From assembly GCA_021801795.1 (NCBI GenBank), contig JAJYXR010000014.1, forward strand, positions 1-64,000: DNA of 64,000 nucleotides. Reading direction: 5' to 3'. The DNA comes from Actinomycetes bacterium (GTDB lineage Bacteria > Actinomycetota > Acidimicrobiia > Acidimicrobiales > JAJYXR01). Under the pieces are notes generated by a model. It did not search any database and was not told where the DNA came from. It was given only the letters and a program-made list of their open reading frames with translations. Of the stretch, positions 52,659 through 60,791 are shown one piece after another (position 1 is the stretch's first letter; every line of letters starts with the position of its first letter). The position numbers and the translations under genes are program-made.

Positions 52659-53696
52659 ATGAGTGGAGTCCCCGGTCGTTTCGGAGCAGTTCTCACAGCC
52701 ATGGTCACACCCTTCGACGAGCAGGGTGGGCTCGACCTGGACGGAGCCGTGGAGCTGGCTAGGTGGCTGGTGGAGCACGGGAGCGACGCGCTGGTGCTGG
52801 CCGGCACCACCGGTGAGGGACCGGTGCTGGCTGACAGCGAGAAGCTGGATCTCTGGCGGGCGGTTGCCGAAGAGGTGACCGTCCCGGTCATTGCCGGGAC
52901 CGGCACCGCCGACACTGCGCACTCGATAGAGCTGACCAGGCAGGCAGAGAAGGCCGGCGCCGACGGCGTGCTGGTGGTGACCCCCTACTACAGCCGACCC
53001 TCCCAGGCGGGCCTGGAGGCGCATTTCCGCGCAGTGGCTGATGCCACCAGGCTCCCGGTGATCCTCTACGACATACCTGGCCGCACAGGTAGGAAGATAG
53101 CCACGGACACCCTGGTATCCCTGGCTCGTAGCGTCGGGAACCTGGTCGGGGTGAAGGATGCTGCGGGAGACGTGGTCGCGTCGGGTCGCCTCGTGGCTGG
53201 CACCCCGGATGGCTTCGAGCTCTACTCCGGCGACGACGCGCTGACGTTGCCGCTGATGTCCATCGGGGCAGTGGGGGTGATCAGCGTAGCCAGCCACTGG
53301 GTCGGGCCGGAGCTCGGTGCCATGATCGAGGCATTCCGAATCGGCGACGTCGCAGGAGCCCGCGCCCTGAATGCGAGGCTCGATGCCGCCGTGGCATTCC
53401 AGTCATCGGAGACCTACCCGAACCCCCTGCCCGCGAAGGCTGTCTGCCGTGCGCTCGGCCTGAGGGTAGGCCAGTGCCGGCTTCCCATCGGCCCCGCCAC
53501 CGAGGAGCTGGACCGGCTCGCGGCGGACCTGGTCGCGTCGCTCGGTTCCCCTGGCGGGGCAGGCGGGGCGCCGACAGGCGGAACAGACGGGGCGCCGACA
53601 GGCGGGGCAGCGACAGACGGGGCGCCGACAGGCGGGGCAGGCGGGGCGCCGACAGGCGGGCTCCATGTAGCGCCGCCCGGCGGTGCGAATGGCTAG
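52659..53696 (+). CDS. dapA: 4-hydroxy-tetrahydrodipicolinate synthase with repeat tail
   Basis: DapA joins pyruvate and aspartate semialdehyde in lysine synthesis. The 345-residue protein starts RFGAVLTAMVTPFDEQGGLD, has the TTGEGP pocket motif, the catalytic Tyr in LPVILYDIPGRTG and the Schiff-base Lys in LVGVKDAAGD. After about residue 298 come some 45 extra residues made of GGAPTG-type repeats from 24-30 bp units; normal DapA is about 295. The ATG at 52659 follows a leaderless box. rnj begins inside its 3' end. Confidence 0.95.
   Translation: MSGVPGRFGAVLTAMVTPFDEQGGLDLDGAVELARWLVEHGSDALVLAGTTGEGPVLADSEKLDLWRAVAEEVTVPVIAGTGTADTAHSIELTRQAEKAGADGVLVVTPYYSRPSQAGLEAHFRAVADATRLPVILYDIPGRTGRKIATDTLVSLARSVGNLVGVKDAAGDVVASGRLVAGTPDGFELYSGDDALTLPLMSIGAVGVISVASHWVGPELGAMIEAFRIGDVAGARALNARLDAAVAFQSSETYPNPLPAKAVCRALGLRVGQCRLPIGPATEELDRLAADLVASLGSPGGAGGAPTGGTDGAPTGGAATDGAPTGGAGGAPTGGLHVAPPGGANG
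53553..53660 (+). repeat. 24/30-bp tandem repeat x4 in the dapA tail
   Basis: Units start at 53553, 53577, 53601 (30 bp) and 53631; each ends GGGGCGCCGACA. They code for GGAGGAPT, GGTDGAPT, GGAATDGAPT and GGAGGAPT. The 30-bp unit has an extra 6 bp, so the frame is kept. The array ends 22 bp before the rnj start codon. Confidence 0.9.
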
Positions 53697-55476
53697 GGCG
53701 CTGCCTGCGAAGGGCGCGGTCGCGAGGCGCTCTGGAGCCAGCTCGGAGTCGAAGAAGCGTAAGGCCTCCCCGTCTAGGTCTCCCAAGAGGAAGCCGGTCC
53801 GGGAGGTAAGCGGCGAGGCACCGGAGGTGCGCGTCTCGTTCCTCGGCGGGCTCGGCGAGATCGGGAGGAACTGCGCCTGCATCGAGCAGGACGGGCGGAT
53901 CGTGGTGCTCGACTGCGGCATCATGTTTCCCGACCCCGACATGCCGGGCATCGACCTCGTGCTCCCCGACCTCGGTTACCTGAGGGAGCGGGCGGAGGCC
54001 GTCGAGGCGGTGGTCTTGAGCCATGGCCACGAGGACCACACCGGGGGGCTGGCCTACCTGCTTCGTGACCTGAGGGTCCCCGTCTACGGATCGGCGCTGA
54101 CACTGGGTCTGGCCAGGCACAGGGTCGACGAGGCCGGTCTGGCGGATAGGGCAGAGTTCGTGGAGGTCCGCGACGGGGAGACTCGTACAATCGGACCCTT
54201 CGACGTGGACTTCATCCCGGTCACGCACTCGGTGCCTCATGGGTTCGCGACTGCTTTCCACACTGCCCAGGGTGTGGTGTTGCACTCTGGGGACTTCAAG
54301 CTGGACCTCACCCCTGTGGACGGGCGACTGACGGACCTGGCCCGCATTGGGATGCTGGCATCGACCGAAGGGATACGGCTGCTGCTGGCTGATTCCACCA
54401 ACGCGGAGGAGCCTGGGTTCACGCCGTCGGAGAGGCAGGTAGGGGCCACCCTTAGGAGGGTCTTCGAGGCGCACCAGGGGAGCCGGCTGGTCGTCACCTG
54501 CTTCGCCAGCCACATCCACCGCGTCCAGCAGATTGCCGACGCGGCTGTCGCCACCGGCAGGTGCGTCGCCACCCTCGGGCGCTCCATGGCAAAGAACGTG
54601 GACCTCGCTCGCCGGCTGGGGCTCCTCGACATCGACGACTCGACCCTGGTGCCGATAGAGGAAGTCGATGATCTTCCCGACGGGCACGTCTGCGTGGTCT
54701 CCACGGGATCCCAGGGTGAGCCCCTCTCCGCGCTGTCGCTCATGGCAGCGGGCGATAACCGGCGGTTCTCCCTGCGCGGGGGCGATGTGGTGGTGATAAG
54801 CGCTCACCCGATCCCAGGGAACGAGTGGGCCGTTGGCAGGGTGATCGACGGGCTGCACAGGCGCGGTGCGGTGGTGGTGCACACGGGAGTGGAGCCGGTG
54901 CACGTGAGTGGCCACGCTCGCCAGGGGGAGCTGATGACCCTGCTGTCGGTGGCACGCCCCGAGTGGTTCATCCCAGTCCATGGGGAGTACCGACACATGG
55001 TGAACCACGCGCGCCTGGCCGTGAACATGGGTGTCGATCCAGACCGGGTACTCGTCTGCGAGGACGGGGACTCGCTGCTCATCGGCTCCGGAGGGCTACG
55101 GCGCACGGAGCCGGTGCCGGCGGGGTACCTCTACGTCGACGGCACGGTGGGAGACGTAGGCCACGGGGTGCTGCGCGACAGGCAGGTTCTCTCGGAGGAG
55201 GGCGTCGTCCTGGTGGTGGCGACGGTTGATCTGCATCGCGGCGAGCTGGTCACGAAGCCGGAGATCGTCACCCGTGGCTGGGTACACGCGCCGGAGGCCG
55301 ACGAGCTGCTCGAGGAGGCAGCCTCGGTCGTGCTGGTCGAGCTCGAGGCCGCGCTCGGAGAGGGGGTCGCGGATGGCGAAGCGCTGCGCCGCCATGCCCG
55401 GAAGGCTCTCGGCAAGTTCGTGGGTGAGCGGACCAGGCGCCGCCCGATGATAATCCCGGTCGTCGTCACCGTCTGA
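53683..55476 (+). CDS. rnj: Ribonuclease J
   Basis: RNase J is a beta-CASP metallo-beta-lactamase with 5' exonuclease and endonuclease activity on mRNA. The 597-residue protein has FLGGLGEIGRN, the zinc motif SHGHEDHTGGL, TFTHSVP-like FIPVTHSVPHGF, SGDFKLD, the beta-CASP motifs STGSQGEPLSAL and IPVHGEYRHM. The N-terminal 45 residues are basic (KKRKASPSRSPKRKP) and unlike the family core. GTG at 53683 or ATG at 53689 could start it, both overlapping the dapA stop. dapA-rnj-ftsK is a conserved actinobacterial neighbourhood. Confidence 0.95.
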   Translation: MRMARALPAKGAVARRSGASSESKKRKASPSRSPKRKPVREVSGEAPEVRVSFLGGLGEIGRNCACIEQDGRIVVLDCGIMFPDPDMPGIDLVLPDLGYLRERAEAVEAVVLSHGHEDHTGGLAYLLRDLRVPVYGSALTLGLARHRVDEAGLADRAEFVEVRDGETRTIGPFDVDFIPVTHSVPHGFATAFHTAQGVVLHSGDFKLDLTPVDGRLTDLARIGMLASTEGIRLLLADSTNAEEPGFTPSERQVGATLRRVFEAHQGSRLVVTCFASHIHRVQQIADAAVATGRCVATLGRSMAKNVDLARRLGLLDIDDSTLVPIEEVDDLPDGHVCVVSTGSQGEPLSALSLMAAGDNRRFSLRGGDVVVISAHPIPGNEWAVGRVIDGLHRRGAVVVHTGVEPVHVSGHARQGELMTLLSVARPEWFIPVHGEYRHMVNHARLAVNMGVDPDRVLVCEDGDSLLIGSGGLRRTEPVPAGYLYVDGTVGDVGHGVLRDRQVLSEEGVVLVVATVDLHRGELVTKPEIVTRGWVHAPEADELLEEAASVVLVELEAALGEGVADGEALRRHARKALGKFVGERTRRRPMIIPVVVTV

Positions 55477-55511
55477 GACGGCTGCCTGGCAGCCTCGGCG
55501 CTCGGCACATG

Positions 55512-55560
55512 GTGCGCGAACGGTGCCGGTGCGCGAACGGTGCCGGTGCGCGAACGGTGC
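55512..55560. repeat. 17-bp tandem repeat x3 upstream of ftsK
   Basis: GTGCGCGAACGGTGCCG occurs at 55512-55528 and 55529-55545 and, cut at 15 bp, at 55546-55560. The unit is not a multiple of three, which argues that this stretch is not coding and that the ftsK start lies further down. Confidence 0.92.
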
Positions 55561-55638
55561 ATGGGCTGGCCATGCCGAGACGCAGGATGAAACTCCAGGC
55601 GGTCCGCGCCAATCCGCTAACCGGCCAGAGGGTGGTGT

Positions 55639-55644
55639 TAGCGT
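55639..55644 (+). promoter_or_regulatory. Possible ftsK -10 box (TAGCGT)
   Basis: TAGCGT lies 10 nt before the GTG at 55655. The spacing is longer than at the other leaderless genes, so the mRNA would carry only a few leader bases. Weak evidence. Confidence 0.3.
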
Positions 55645-55654
55645 TGATCACACC

Positions 55655-58441
55655 GTGGTAACTACCAAACGCCCACCAGCACGCACGCGCAAGGCCCGTG
55701 CATCTCCGCCCTCCGCGGCCTCGGGCGTTAGGTCCTCTTCGGGCTCTGGCCGTTCCGGGAGTCGAGCCACCAGGGCTGGGGCCCACGGGCGAGGTGCCGC
55801 TGGCGGGGAGGGCTCGAAGTCCGGATCAGCCAGGCGGGCTGCCTCCGCTGAGCCCGAGTCAGGCCTGGGTGGGGTGCTGCGTGCCTATGCCGAGGATCTC
55901 TGGGCGATTGGTCTGGCTGCACTGGCCGCACTGGCTGGACTGGCGCTTTACCTAGGCGCGCTGGGTCCGGCTGGACGAGCGGTGAGAACGGGTCTGTCGG
56001 CCAGCCTTGGCGTGGGCCGTTTCCTTCTACCACCAGCGCTGGTAGCCGTCGGGGTGCTGCTCCTGGCGCGCCGGCGTCCGCGCGAGCCGGTTCGCTCCGT
56101 GCTCGGGATCGCACTTCTCCTGGTGGGTGTCTCGGGTCTGGCTGAGCTGGCAGCAGGTTCCCCAGGTTTCGGGGCGCCTGTTCACGTGCTCGGCTCTGCA
56201 GGAGGCTGGTTGGGGGTGCTGAGCGGGCATCTGCCGGGCAAGGTGCTGTCGGGTCCTGGCGCTGCCGTGGTGCTGGTGGCGATATGCGCGGTGGGCATGG
56301 TCGTGCTCACCGGCTTCACCATCCGCAGGATCGCCTCCGCGGTCGCAGGTGGATTCAGGGGTGTGGAGGCACGCATCGACGAGCTTCGCGCCATGACCTA
56401 TCAGGCTGGGGACAGCGAGGTCCAGGCAGGAGGCAGCGGAGATGAGGCTGGTCTGGACCTCATGCATGAGGCGGCTGTGCCATCTGGCGCTCCCGACGAT
56501 CCGACGGCCAGGAGCACGGACTGCCTCCTGGGAACCTCGCGCTCAGCCGAGAGGGCGATAGAGGTTCCCGGCGGCGAGGAGGCTGGAGCGGAGCACCCTG
56601 CGGACGGCCTGGCATCAGCAGGATCGCTGGGCCTCGAATCCGATGCCGCTGCTGGCCGGCCCGGCTCAGCCGGTCCCGGTGGCGAGGGTGCCAGGCGCAG
56701 GCCACCTCTGGGCAGCCGGGCCGATCAGCTGGAACTGGACCTAGGGCACCAGGCAGGCGACTGGCGCCTTCCCCCGGCCAAGCTGCTGAAGCTGTCGAAG
56801 GCCGAGAAGCTCGACAGCGTCGAGGTCCTGGCAGCCGGTCAGCAGCTCGTGGAGGCTCTGGCAGCACACGGGGTGGAGACCCGCCTGGTGGGTCACACCG
56901 TCGGACCCACCGTCACCCGTTTCGAGCTGGAGCTCGGGCCCGGAGTGAAGGTGGCCAGGGTCACCAGCCTCTCGAGGGACATCGCATACGCGATGGCTTC
57001 TCCTGATGTGCGTATCCTCGCCCCCATCCCGGGCAAGTCGGCCATCGGGGTGGAGGTGCCGAACCGTCGGCGCCAGCTCGTAACGCTGGGCGACATCCTG
57101 GCCTCTGCGGAGGCCCGAAGCGCGAACCACCCGCTCCAGGTGGCCATCGGCCGCGACATAGCCGGGCGCCCGGTGCTGGTGAACCTCGCCGAGATGCCAC
57201 ACCTGCTCATCTCCGGAGCCACGGGGGCAGGAAAGTCCTCCTGTATCAACTCGATCCTCACCTCGGTGCTCATGCGTTCAACCCCTGAGCAGGTGAGGAT
57301 GATCCTCGTGGACCCCAAGCGGGTGGAGCTCGGCCAGTACAACGGCCTGCCGCACCTGCTCACCAGCGTGGTGGTGGATCCGAAGAAGGCGGCCAACGCC
57401 CTCCAGTGGGCGGTGACCGAGATGGAACGTCGCTACGACCTGCTGGCAGAGGCTGGCCTAAGGGACATCACCGGCTATAACGCTGCCGTCGCCCGCGGCG
57501 ACCTGATGACCGAGAGCGAGCGGGACTCGGCCCGGCTCGCGGACCTCACGGATGCCGCCATCGCAGGCGCGAGTTGCTCAGGGCCTTCGACGGGCTCCGG
57601 TGGGGACGGCGCAGGCCACCAGGCAGCCCCATCTCCAGAGGATGACGCCGGTGGTGACCCGGCAGCCGGCACAGAGGTCGGCACAGAGGTCGGCACAGAG
57701 GTCGGCACAGAGGTCGGCACCGGAGGCGGGGAGCCGGCAGCGGGCACCGGCTCCTCCAGGCCAGCTCGCCACCGGCCGCTACCCTTCGTCCTGGTGGTGG
57801 TCGACGAGCTGAACGACCTGATGATGGTGGCGGCCCGCGACGTCGAGGAGTCGATCTGCCGGATAGCACAGATGGCCAGAGCAGTGGGCATACACCTGGT
57901 GATCGCCACCCAGAGACCCTCCGTCGACGTGATAACGGGCCTCATAAAGGCGAACATCCCATCCCGGCTGGCATTCTCGGTGTCCTCCCTGGCTGACAGC
58001 CGGGTCATCCTCGACCAGCCAGGGGCCGAGCGCCTCGTAGGCAAGGGCGACATGCTGCTGCTGACGGCTTCCTCATCGGTTCCGCGGCGCATCCAGGGCC
58101 CCTGGGTGACCGAGGAGGAGGTGCGCTCCGTGGTGGCTGCATGGAGGCGCCAGCGCCAGCCCGAGTACGTGGAGGGACTGGCCGATCAGGACACGCCGGC
58201 CGGCCACATGTCGGGCGACGGCGAGGAGGACGACCTGCTGCAGGCGGCCATGGAGCTGGTGGTGCGGTCTCAGCTAGGATCCACCTCCATGCTCCAGCGG
58301 AAGCTGCGTGTCGGTTTCTCGCGTGCGGGAAGGCTCATGGACCTGCTCGAGCGCCGGGGAGTCGTGGGGCCGTCGGAGGGATCTAAGGCCCGCAGCGTGC
58401 TGATGACCCCCGAAGAGCTCGATGGTATACCCGAGAGCTGA
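55655..58441 (+). CDS. ftsK: DNA translocase FtsK/SpoIIIE with a motor-domain insert
   Basis: FtsK pumps chromosomal DNA across the closing septum and activates Xer recombination. With the GTG at 55655 it has 928 residues: a basic Ser/Arg-rich start, four membrane helices (about 80-260), a linker of about 170 residues, then the motor with Walker A SGATGAGKSS (about 520-529), LVDPKRVELGQYNGLPHL, Walker B VVVDE (D717, in DELNDLMM) and ATQRPSVDVITGLIKANIPSR, and the gamma domain ending SEGSKARSVLM. Between Walker A and B, about 70 low-complexity residues (637-706) carry four GTEV repeats. An upstream start at 55523 would include the 17-bp repeat and is rejected. Confidence 0.94.
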   Translation: MVTTKRPPARTRKARASPPSAASGVRSSSGSGRSGSRATRAGAHGRGAAGGEGSKSGSARRAASAEPESGLGGVLRAYAEDLWAIGLAALAALAGLALYLGALGPAGRAVRTGLSASLGVGRFLLPPALVAVGVLLLARRRPREPVRSVLGIALLLVGVSGLAELAAGSPGFGAPVHVLGSAGGWLGVLSGHLPGKVLSGPGAAVVLVAICAVGMVVLTGFTIRRIASAVAGGFRGVEARIDELRAMTYQAGDSEVQAGGSGDEAGLDLMHEAAVPSGAPDDPTARSTDCLLGTSRSAERAIEVPGGEEAGAEHPADGLASAGSLGLESDAAAGRPGSAGPGGEGARRRPPLGSRADQLELDLGHQAGDWRLPPAKLLKLSKAEKLDSVEVLAAGQQLVEALAAHGVETRLVGHTVGPTVTRFELELGPGVKVARVTSLSRDIAYAMASPDVRILAPIPGKSAIGVEVPNRRRQLVTLGDILASAEARSANHPLQVAIGRDIAGRPVLVNLAEMPHLLISGATGAGKSSCINSILTSVLMRSTPEQVRMILVDPKRVELGQYNGLPHLLTSVVVDPKKAANALQWAVTEMERRYDLLAEAGLRDITGYNAAVARGDLMTESERDSARLADLTDAAIAGASCSGPSTGSGGDGAGHQAAPSPEDDAGGDPAAGTEVGTEVGTEVGTEVGTGGGEPAAGTGSSRPARHRPLPFVLVVVDELNDLMMVAARDVEESICRIAQMARAVGIHLVIATQRPSVDVITGLIKANIPSRLAFSVSSLADSRVILDQPGAERLVGKGDMLLLTASSSVPRRIQGPWVTEEEVRSVVAAWRRQRQPEYVEGLADQDTPAGHMSGDGEEDDLLQAAMELVVRSQLGSTSMLQRKLRVGFSRAGRLMDLLERRGVVGPSEGSKARSVLMTPEELDGIPES
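57668..57715 (+). repeat. 12-bp tandem repeat x4 inside ftsK
   Basis: Four copies of GGCACAGAGGTC (GTEV) end to end. They lie in the loop between Walker A and Walker B of the motor domain. The unit is 4 codons. Confidence 0.93.
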
Positions 58442-59687
58442 GCCGCCCCGGGTGCTTACCCGGGCGCGCTCGCGCCGCCAGGCCCGGCTCAGGCGGACGG
58501 CCTCTCTGGGTGTGCTGTCGCTGGGTCTCATCCTGGTGTTCTCGGTCCAGCTCTCACGCCCGGTCCCCCCACCGGCGCTTCGCTTGCAGGTGGCCAGCTC
58601 GGTCGTGCTGCCAGGCAGCCCACCGCCGATTCCCTGGCCCAGAGCTGGCCAGGCAGCGCTGGCGGTGCCGCGTGCGGGAGTGCTGCTGGCTTCTGGGTCG
58701 GAGACGCCGGTGCCTGTGGCAAGCCTCACCAAGATGATGACGGCATACGTGGTGTTGCGGGACCATCCCCTGGCGGGATCGAGCCAGGGTCCGAGCGTGA
58801 CCATCACGCCGGCCGATGTGGCTGATGACTACGCAGACGAGCGCCAGGACGAGACCTCGATACCCATCAGCACCGGAGAGCAGCTCACCGAGCGGCAGCT
58901 CCTGGAGGGCCTGCTGGTTCATTCGGCAAACGACCTGGCCGACGTGCTGGCTCGTTATGACGCGGGCTCGATAGGCGCCTTCGTGGAGCGGATGAACCGG
59001 GCAGCGGCCTCGCTGGGTCTCCATGGGACCAGGTACGTGGATCCGAGCGGGTTCGATCCGGGCTCAGTGAGCACTGCCAGAGACCTTCTTCGCCTGGCGT
59101 CGGTCGACATGCGTATACCGGCATTCGCTGCGATCGTGGCCATGCCGTCAGTCTCGCTGCCCGAGGCCGGTCAGGTCATGAACTACGTCCAGGCCGTCGG
59201 TACCGACGGGATCGTGGGCGTGAAGTCCGGCTTCACCGCAGCGGCCGAAGGCTGCGTGGTCTTGGCTGCCAGGCGCTACGTGGGCTCCGTTCCGGTGCTG
59301 GTCCTGGCCGCGGTTACCGGTCAGGCTGGCTACGACGCCCTGCTAAAGGCCTCCCAGAGTGCCCTGGCGATAATCGACGCTGCGGCCAGCGGGCTCCTGG
59401 CGACCCCGGTGCTGCCAGAGGGTAGGCAGGCTGGAGTGCTGGAGGCTCCCTGGGCGAGCCCTCGGCGCTATGCAGGGGTGGTCACAGGTTCGGCTGCGGT
59501 GGTGCTCGGGTGGCCAGGCCAGCCTGTGAGCATCCAGGTGGAGCCCCGGGACCTGAGACGGGTGCGGAGGGGAAGCGTGGTCGCCACCGCAGTGGTCCGT
59601 CTCGGTGCCGAGGACGAGGTGGTGCCGTTGCGGGCTACGAGGTCGGTGAGGAGCCCATCGCTCGGCTGGCGGGTGCTACGAGGCTGA
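58422..59687 (+). CDS. D-alanyl-D-alanine carboxypeptidase (S11, PBP5-like)
   Basis: A secreted or membrane-anchored penicillin-binding protein that trims peptidoglycan stem peptides. The 421-residue protein has an N-terminal hydrophobic segment (residues 28-45), the active-site SLTK (SxxK), HSAND (SxN) and the third motif KSGF (KTG-like). A C-terminal beta-rich domain follows. The ATG at 58422 overlaps the ftsK end by 20 bases; a GTG at 58452 is possible. Its last dozen codons and stop lie in a 38-bp duplicated segment shared with the end of the convergent desaturase gene. Confidence 0.9.
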   Translation: MVYPRAEPPRVLTRARSRRQARLRRTASLGVLSLGLILVFSVQLSRPVPPPALRLQVASSVVLPGSPPPIPWPRAGQAALAVPRAGVLLASGSETPVPVASLTKMMTAYVVLRDHPLAGSSQGPSVTITPADVADDYADERQDETSIPISTGEQLTERQLLEGLLVHSANDLADVLARYDAGSIGAFVERMNRAAASLGLHGTRYVDPSGFDPGSVSTARDLLRLASVDMRIPAFAAIVAMPSVSLPEAGQVMNYVQAVGTDGIVGVKSGFTAAAEGCVVLAARRYVGSVPVLVLAAVTGQAGYDALLKASQSALAIIDAAASGLLATPVLPEGRQAGVLEAPWASPRRYAGVVTGSAAVVLGWPGQPVSIQVEPRDLRRVRRGSVVATAVVRLGAEDEVVPLRATRSVRSPSLGWRVLRG

Positions 59688-59732
59688 GGAGCCCATCGCT
59701 CGGCTGGCGGGTGCTACGAGGCTGAGGAGCCC
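59648..59732. repeat. 38-bp tandem repeat spanning two convergent stop codons
   Basis: Copies at 59648-59685 and 59686-59723 are identical, with a 9-bp third start at 59724. The carboxypeptidase stop (59685-59687) lies at the copy border and the desaturase stop (59714-59716, minus strand) in the second copy. The unit is not a multiple of three. Confidence 0.93.
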
Positions 59733-60619
59733 CGTGTTCTGGGGCTGCGCTCCTGGCTTCGCAGTGCCACTCTCTGGAGGCGTTTCACATGGGCCAGCAC
59801 GCGCTCTCGCGCTTGCTCGGCACGCGCGCTGAGGCCGGAGATGCGCTCCAGGCCCCAGGCGCGGATGACCAGGGGGACGACCACGCTCTCGTAGTGGACG
59901 GTGAGGTTGTAGATGCCCTCGCGGGCTATGGCTCTGGCATGTCGGGCGAAGTCGGGTATCCCGGTGCCGGGCATCTCGAAGTCTGTGACCTGACGCTCTA
60001 TGGCCTCGAGGGTTCCAGACGGGTCGACCTCGAGCGAGGCGGACACCAGGTCTCTGTAGAAGAGATGGTGGAGGTTCTCGTCCGCTGCGACCCGCTTCAT
60101 GACCTCGTAGCCCGCCTGGTCGGCTAGGGCCTTACCGGTGTTGTGATGAGATACGCGTGTGGCGAGCTCCTGAAGGGCTATGTAGGCGAACCCGTCAACG
60201 GCGCTCGGGGGATGGGGAACGACCCCTCCACCCACCTGGGCCATCCTGGCGCGCTCCAGCGCCCTCGGATCCACTAGGCGGGTGACCGTCAGGTAGTCCC
60301 GTATGACGATGGAATGGCGGCCCTCCTCCGCGGTCCAGCGCCGGACCCAGGAGCTCCAGGCTTCGTCCCTGGAGTACATCCTGTCCAGGTCGTTGAAGTA
60401 GTAGGGAAGGTTGTCCTCGGTGAGCAGGTTCACGATGAGGGCGCTGCGCACCCCGTCGGGCAGAGCGGACCCTTCTACGCTCTCACCCCTGGCAAAGTCC
60501 TCGCCGAGGCTCCAGGGAACCAGCTCGTGGGGAAACCACTCCTTGGCGGTGGCCAGGTGCCGGTCGACGAGTTTCCCCATCACCCCTGAGAGCTGCTCGA
60601 GAAGTTCGGTGTCGTCCAT
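59714..60619 (-). CDS. Acyl-ACP desaturase (DesA-type diiron)
   Basis: A 301-residue soluble fatty acid desaturase of the type 2 family, introducing a double bond into ACP-bound acyl chains. Iron ligands are visible in TEDNLPYY (E68), EEGRH (98-102), the helix SAVDGFAYIALQELATRVSHH and DENLHH near 186. It resembles actinobacterial DesA1/DesA2. An AGGAGACC element lies just before the ATG, and TAGGCT on the minus strand at 60715-60710 is a possible promoter about 90 nt upstream. The C-terminus ends in a Ser/Arg-rich tail inside the 38-bp duplication. Confidence 0.87.
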   Translation of the reverse strand: MDDTELLEQLSGVMGKLVDRHLATAKEWFPHELVPWSLGEDFARGESVEGSALPDGVRSALIVNLLTEDNLPYYFNDLDRMYSRDEAWSSWVRRWTAEEGRHSIVIRDYLTVTRLVDPRALERARMAQVGGGVVPHPPSAVDGFAYIALQELATRVSHHNTGKALADQAGYEVMKRVAADENLHHLFYRDLVSASLEVDPSGTLEAIERQVTDFEMPGTGIPDFARHARAIAREGIYNLTVHYESVVVPLVIRAWGLERISGLSARAEQARERVLAHVKRLQRVALRSQERSPRTRGSSAS

Positions 60620-60779
60620 GAGGTCTCCTGATCGGCCAACTCCTCGAAGGTCCTGGAGGGGATGTCCGGCACAGGAGAAGGGAAGGACGCGCGCGCGTCT
60701 GGCATCCCCAGCCTAACACTGGGTCGCCCGGATTACCGGTCTGGCCAGCGGGCCCGAGCGGCGACCGGCCTCCGGGCTG

Positions 60780-60785
60780 TAGCCT
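60780..60785 (+). promoter_or_regulatory. Leaderless -10 box (TAGCCT) before thrB
   Basis: TAGCCT ends 6 nt before the GTG at 60792. The surrounding CTGTAGCCTT matches the dapA promoter. Confidence 0.55.
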
Positions 60786-60791
60786 TCCGGT

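Noticed and set aside
53281..55008. 575-codon minus-strand frame
   Set aside because: Antisense to dapA and rnj, with no domain signal.
55523..55654. Earlier ftsK start
   Set aside because: It would place two and more units of a 17-bp repeat in the coding region; the unit is not a multiple of three and the peptide looks random.
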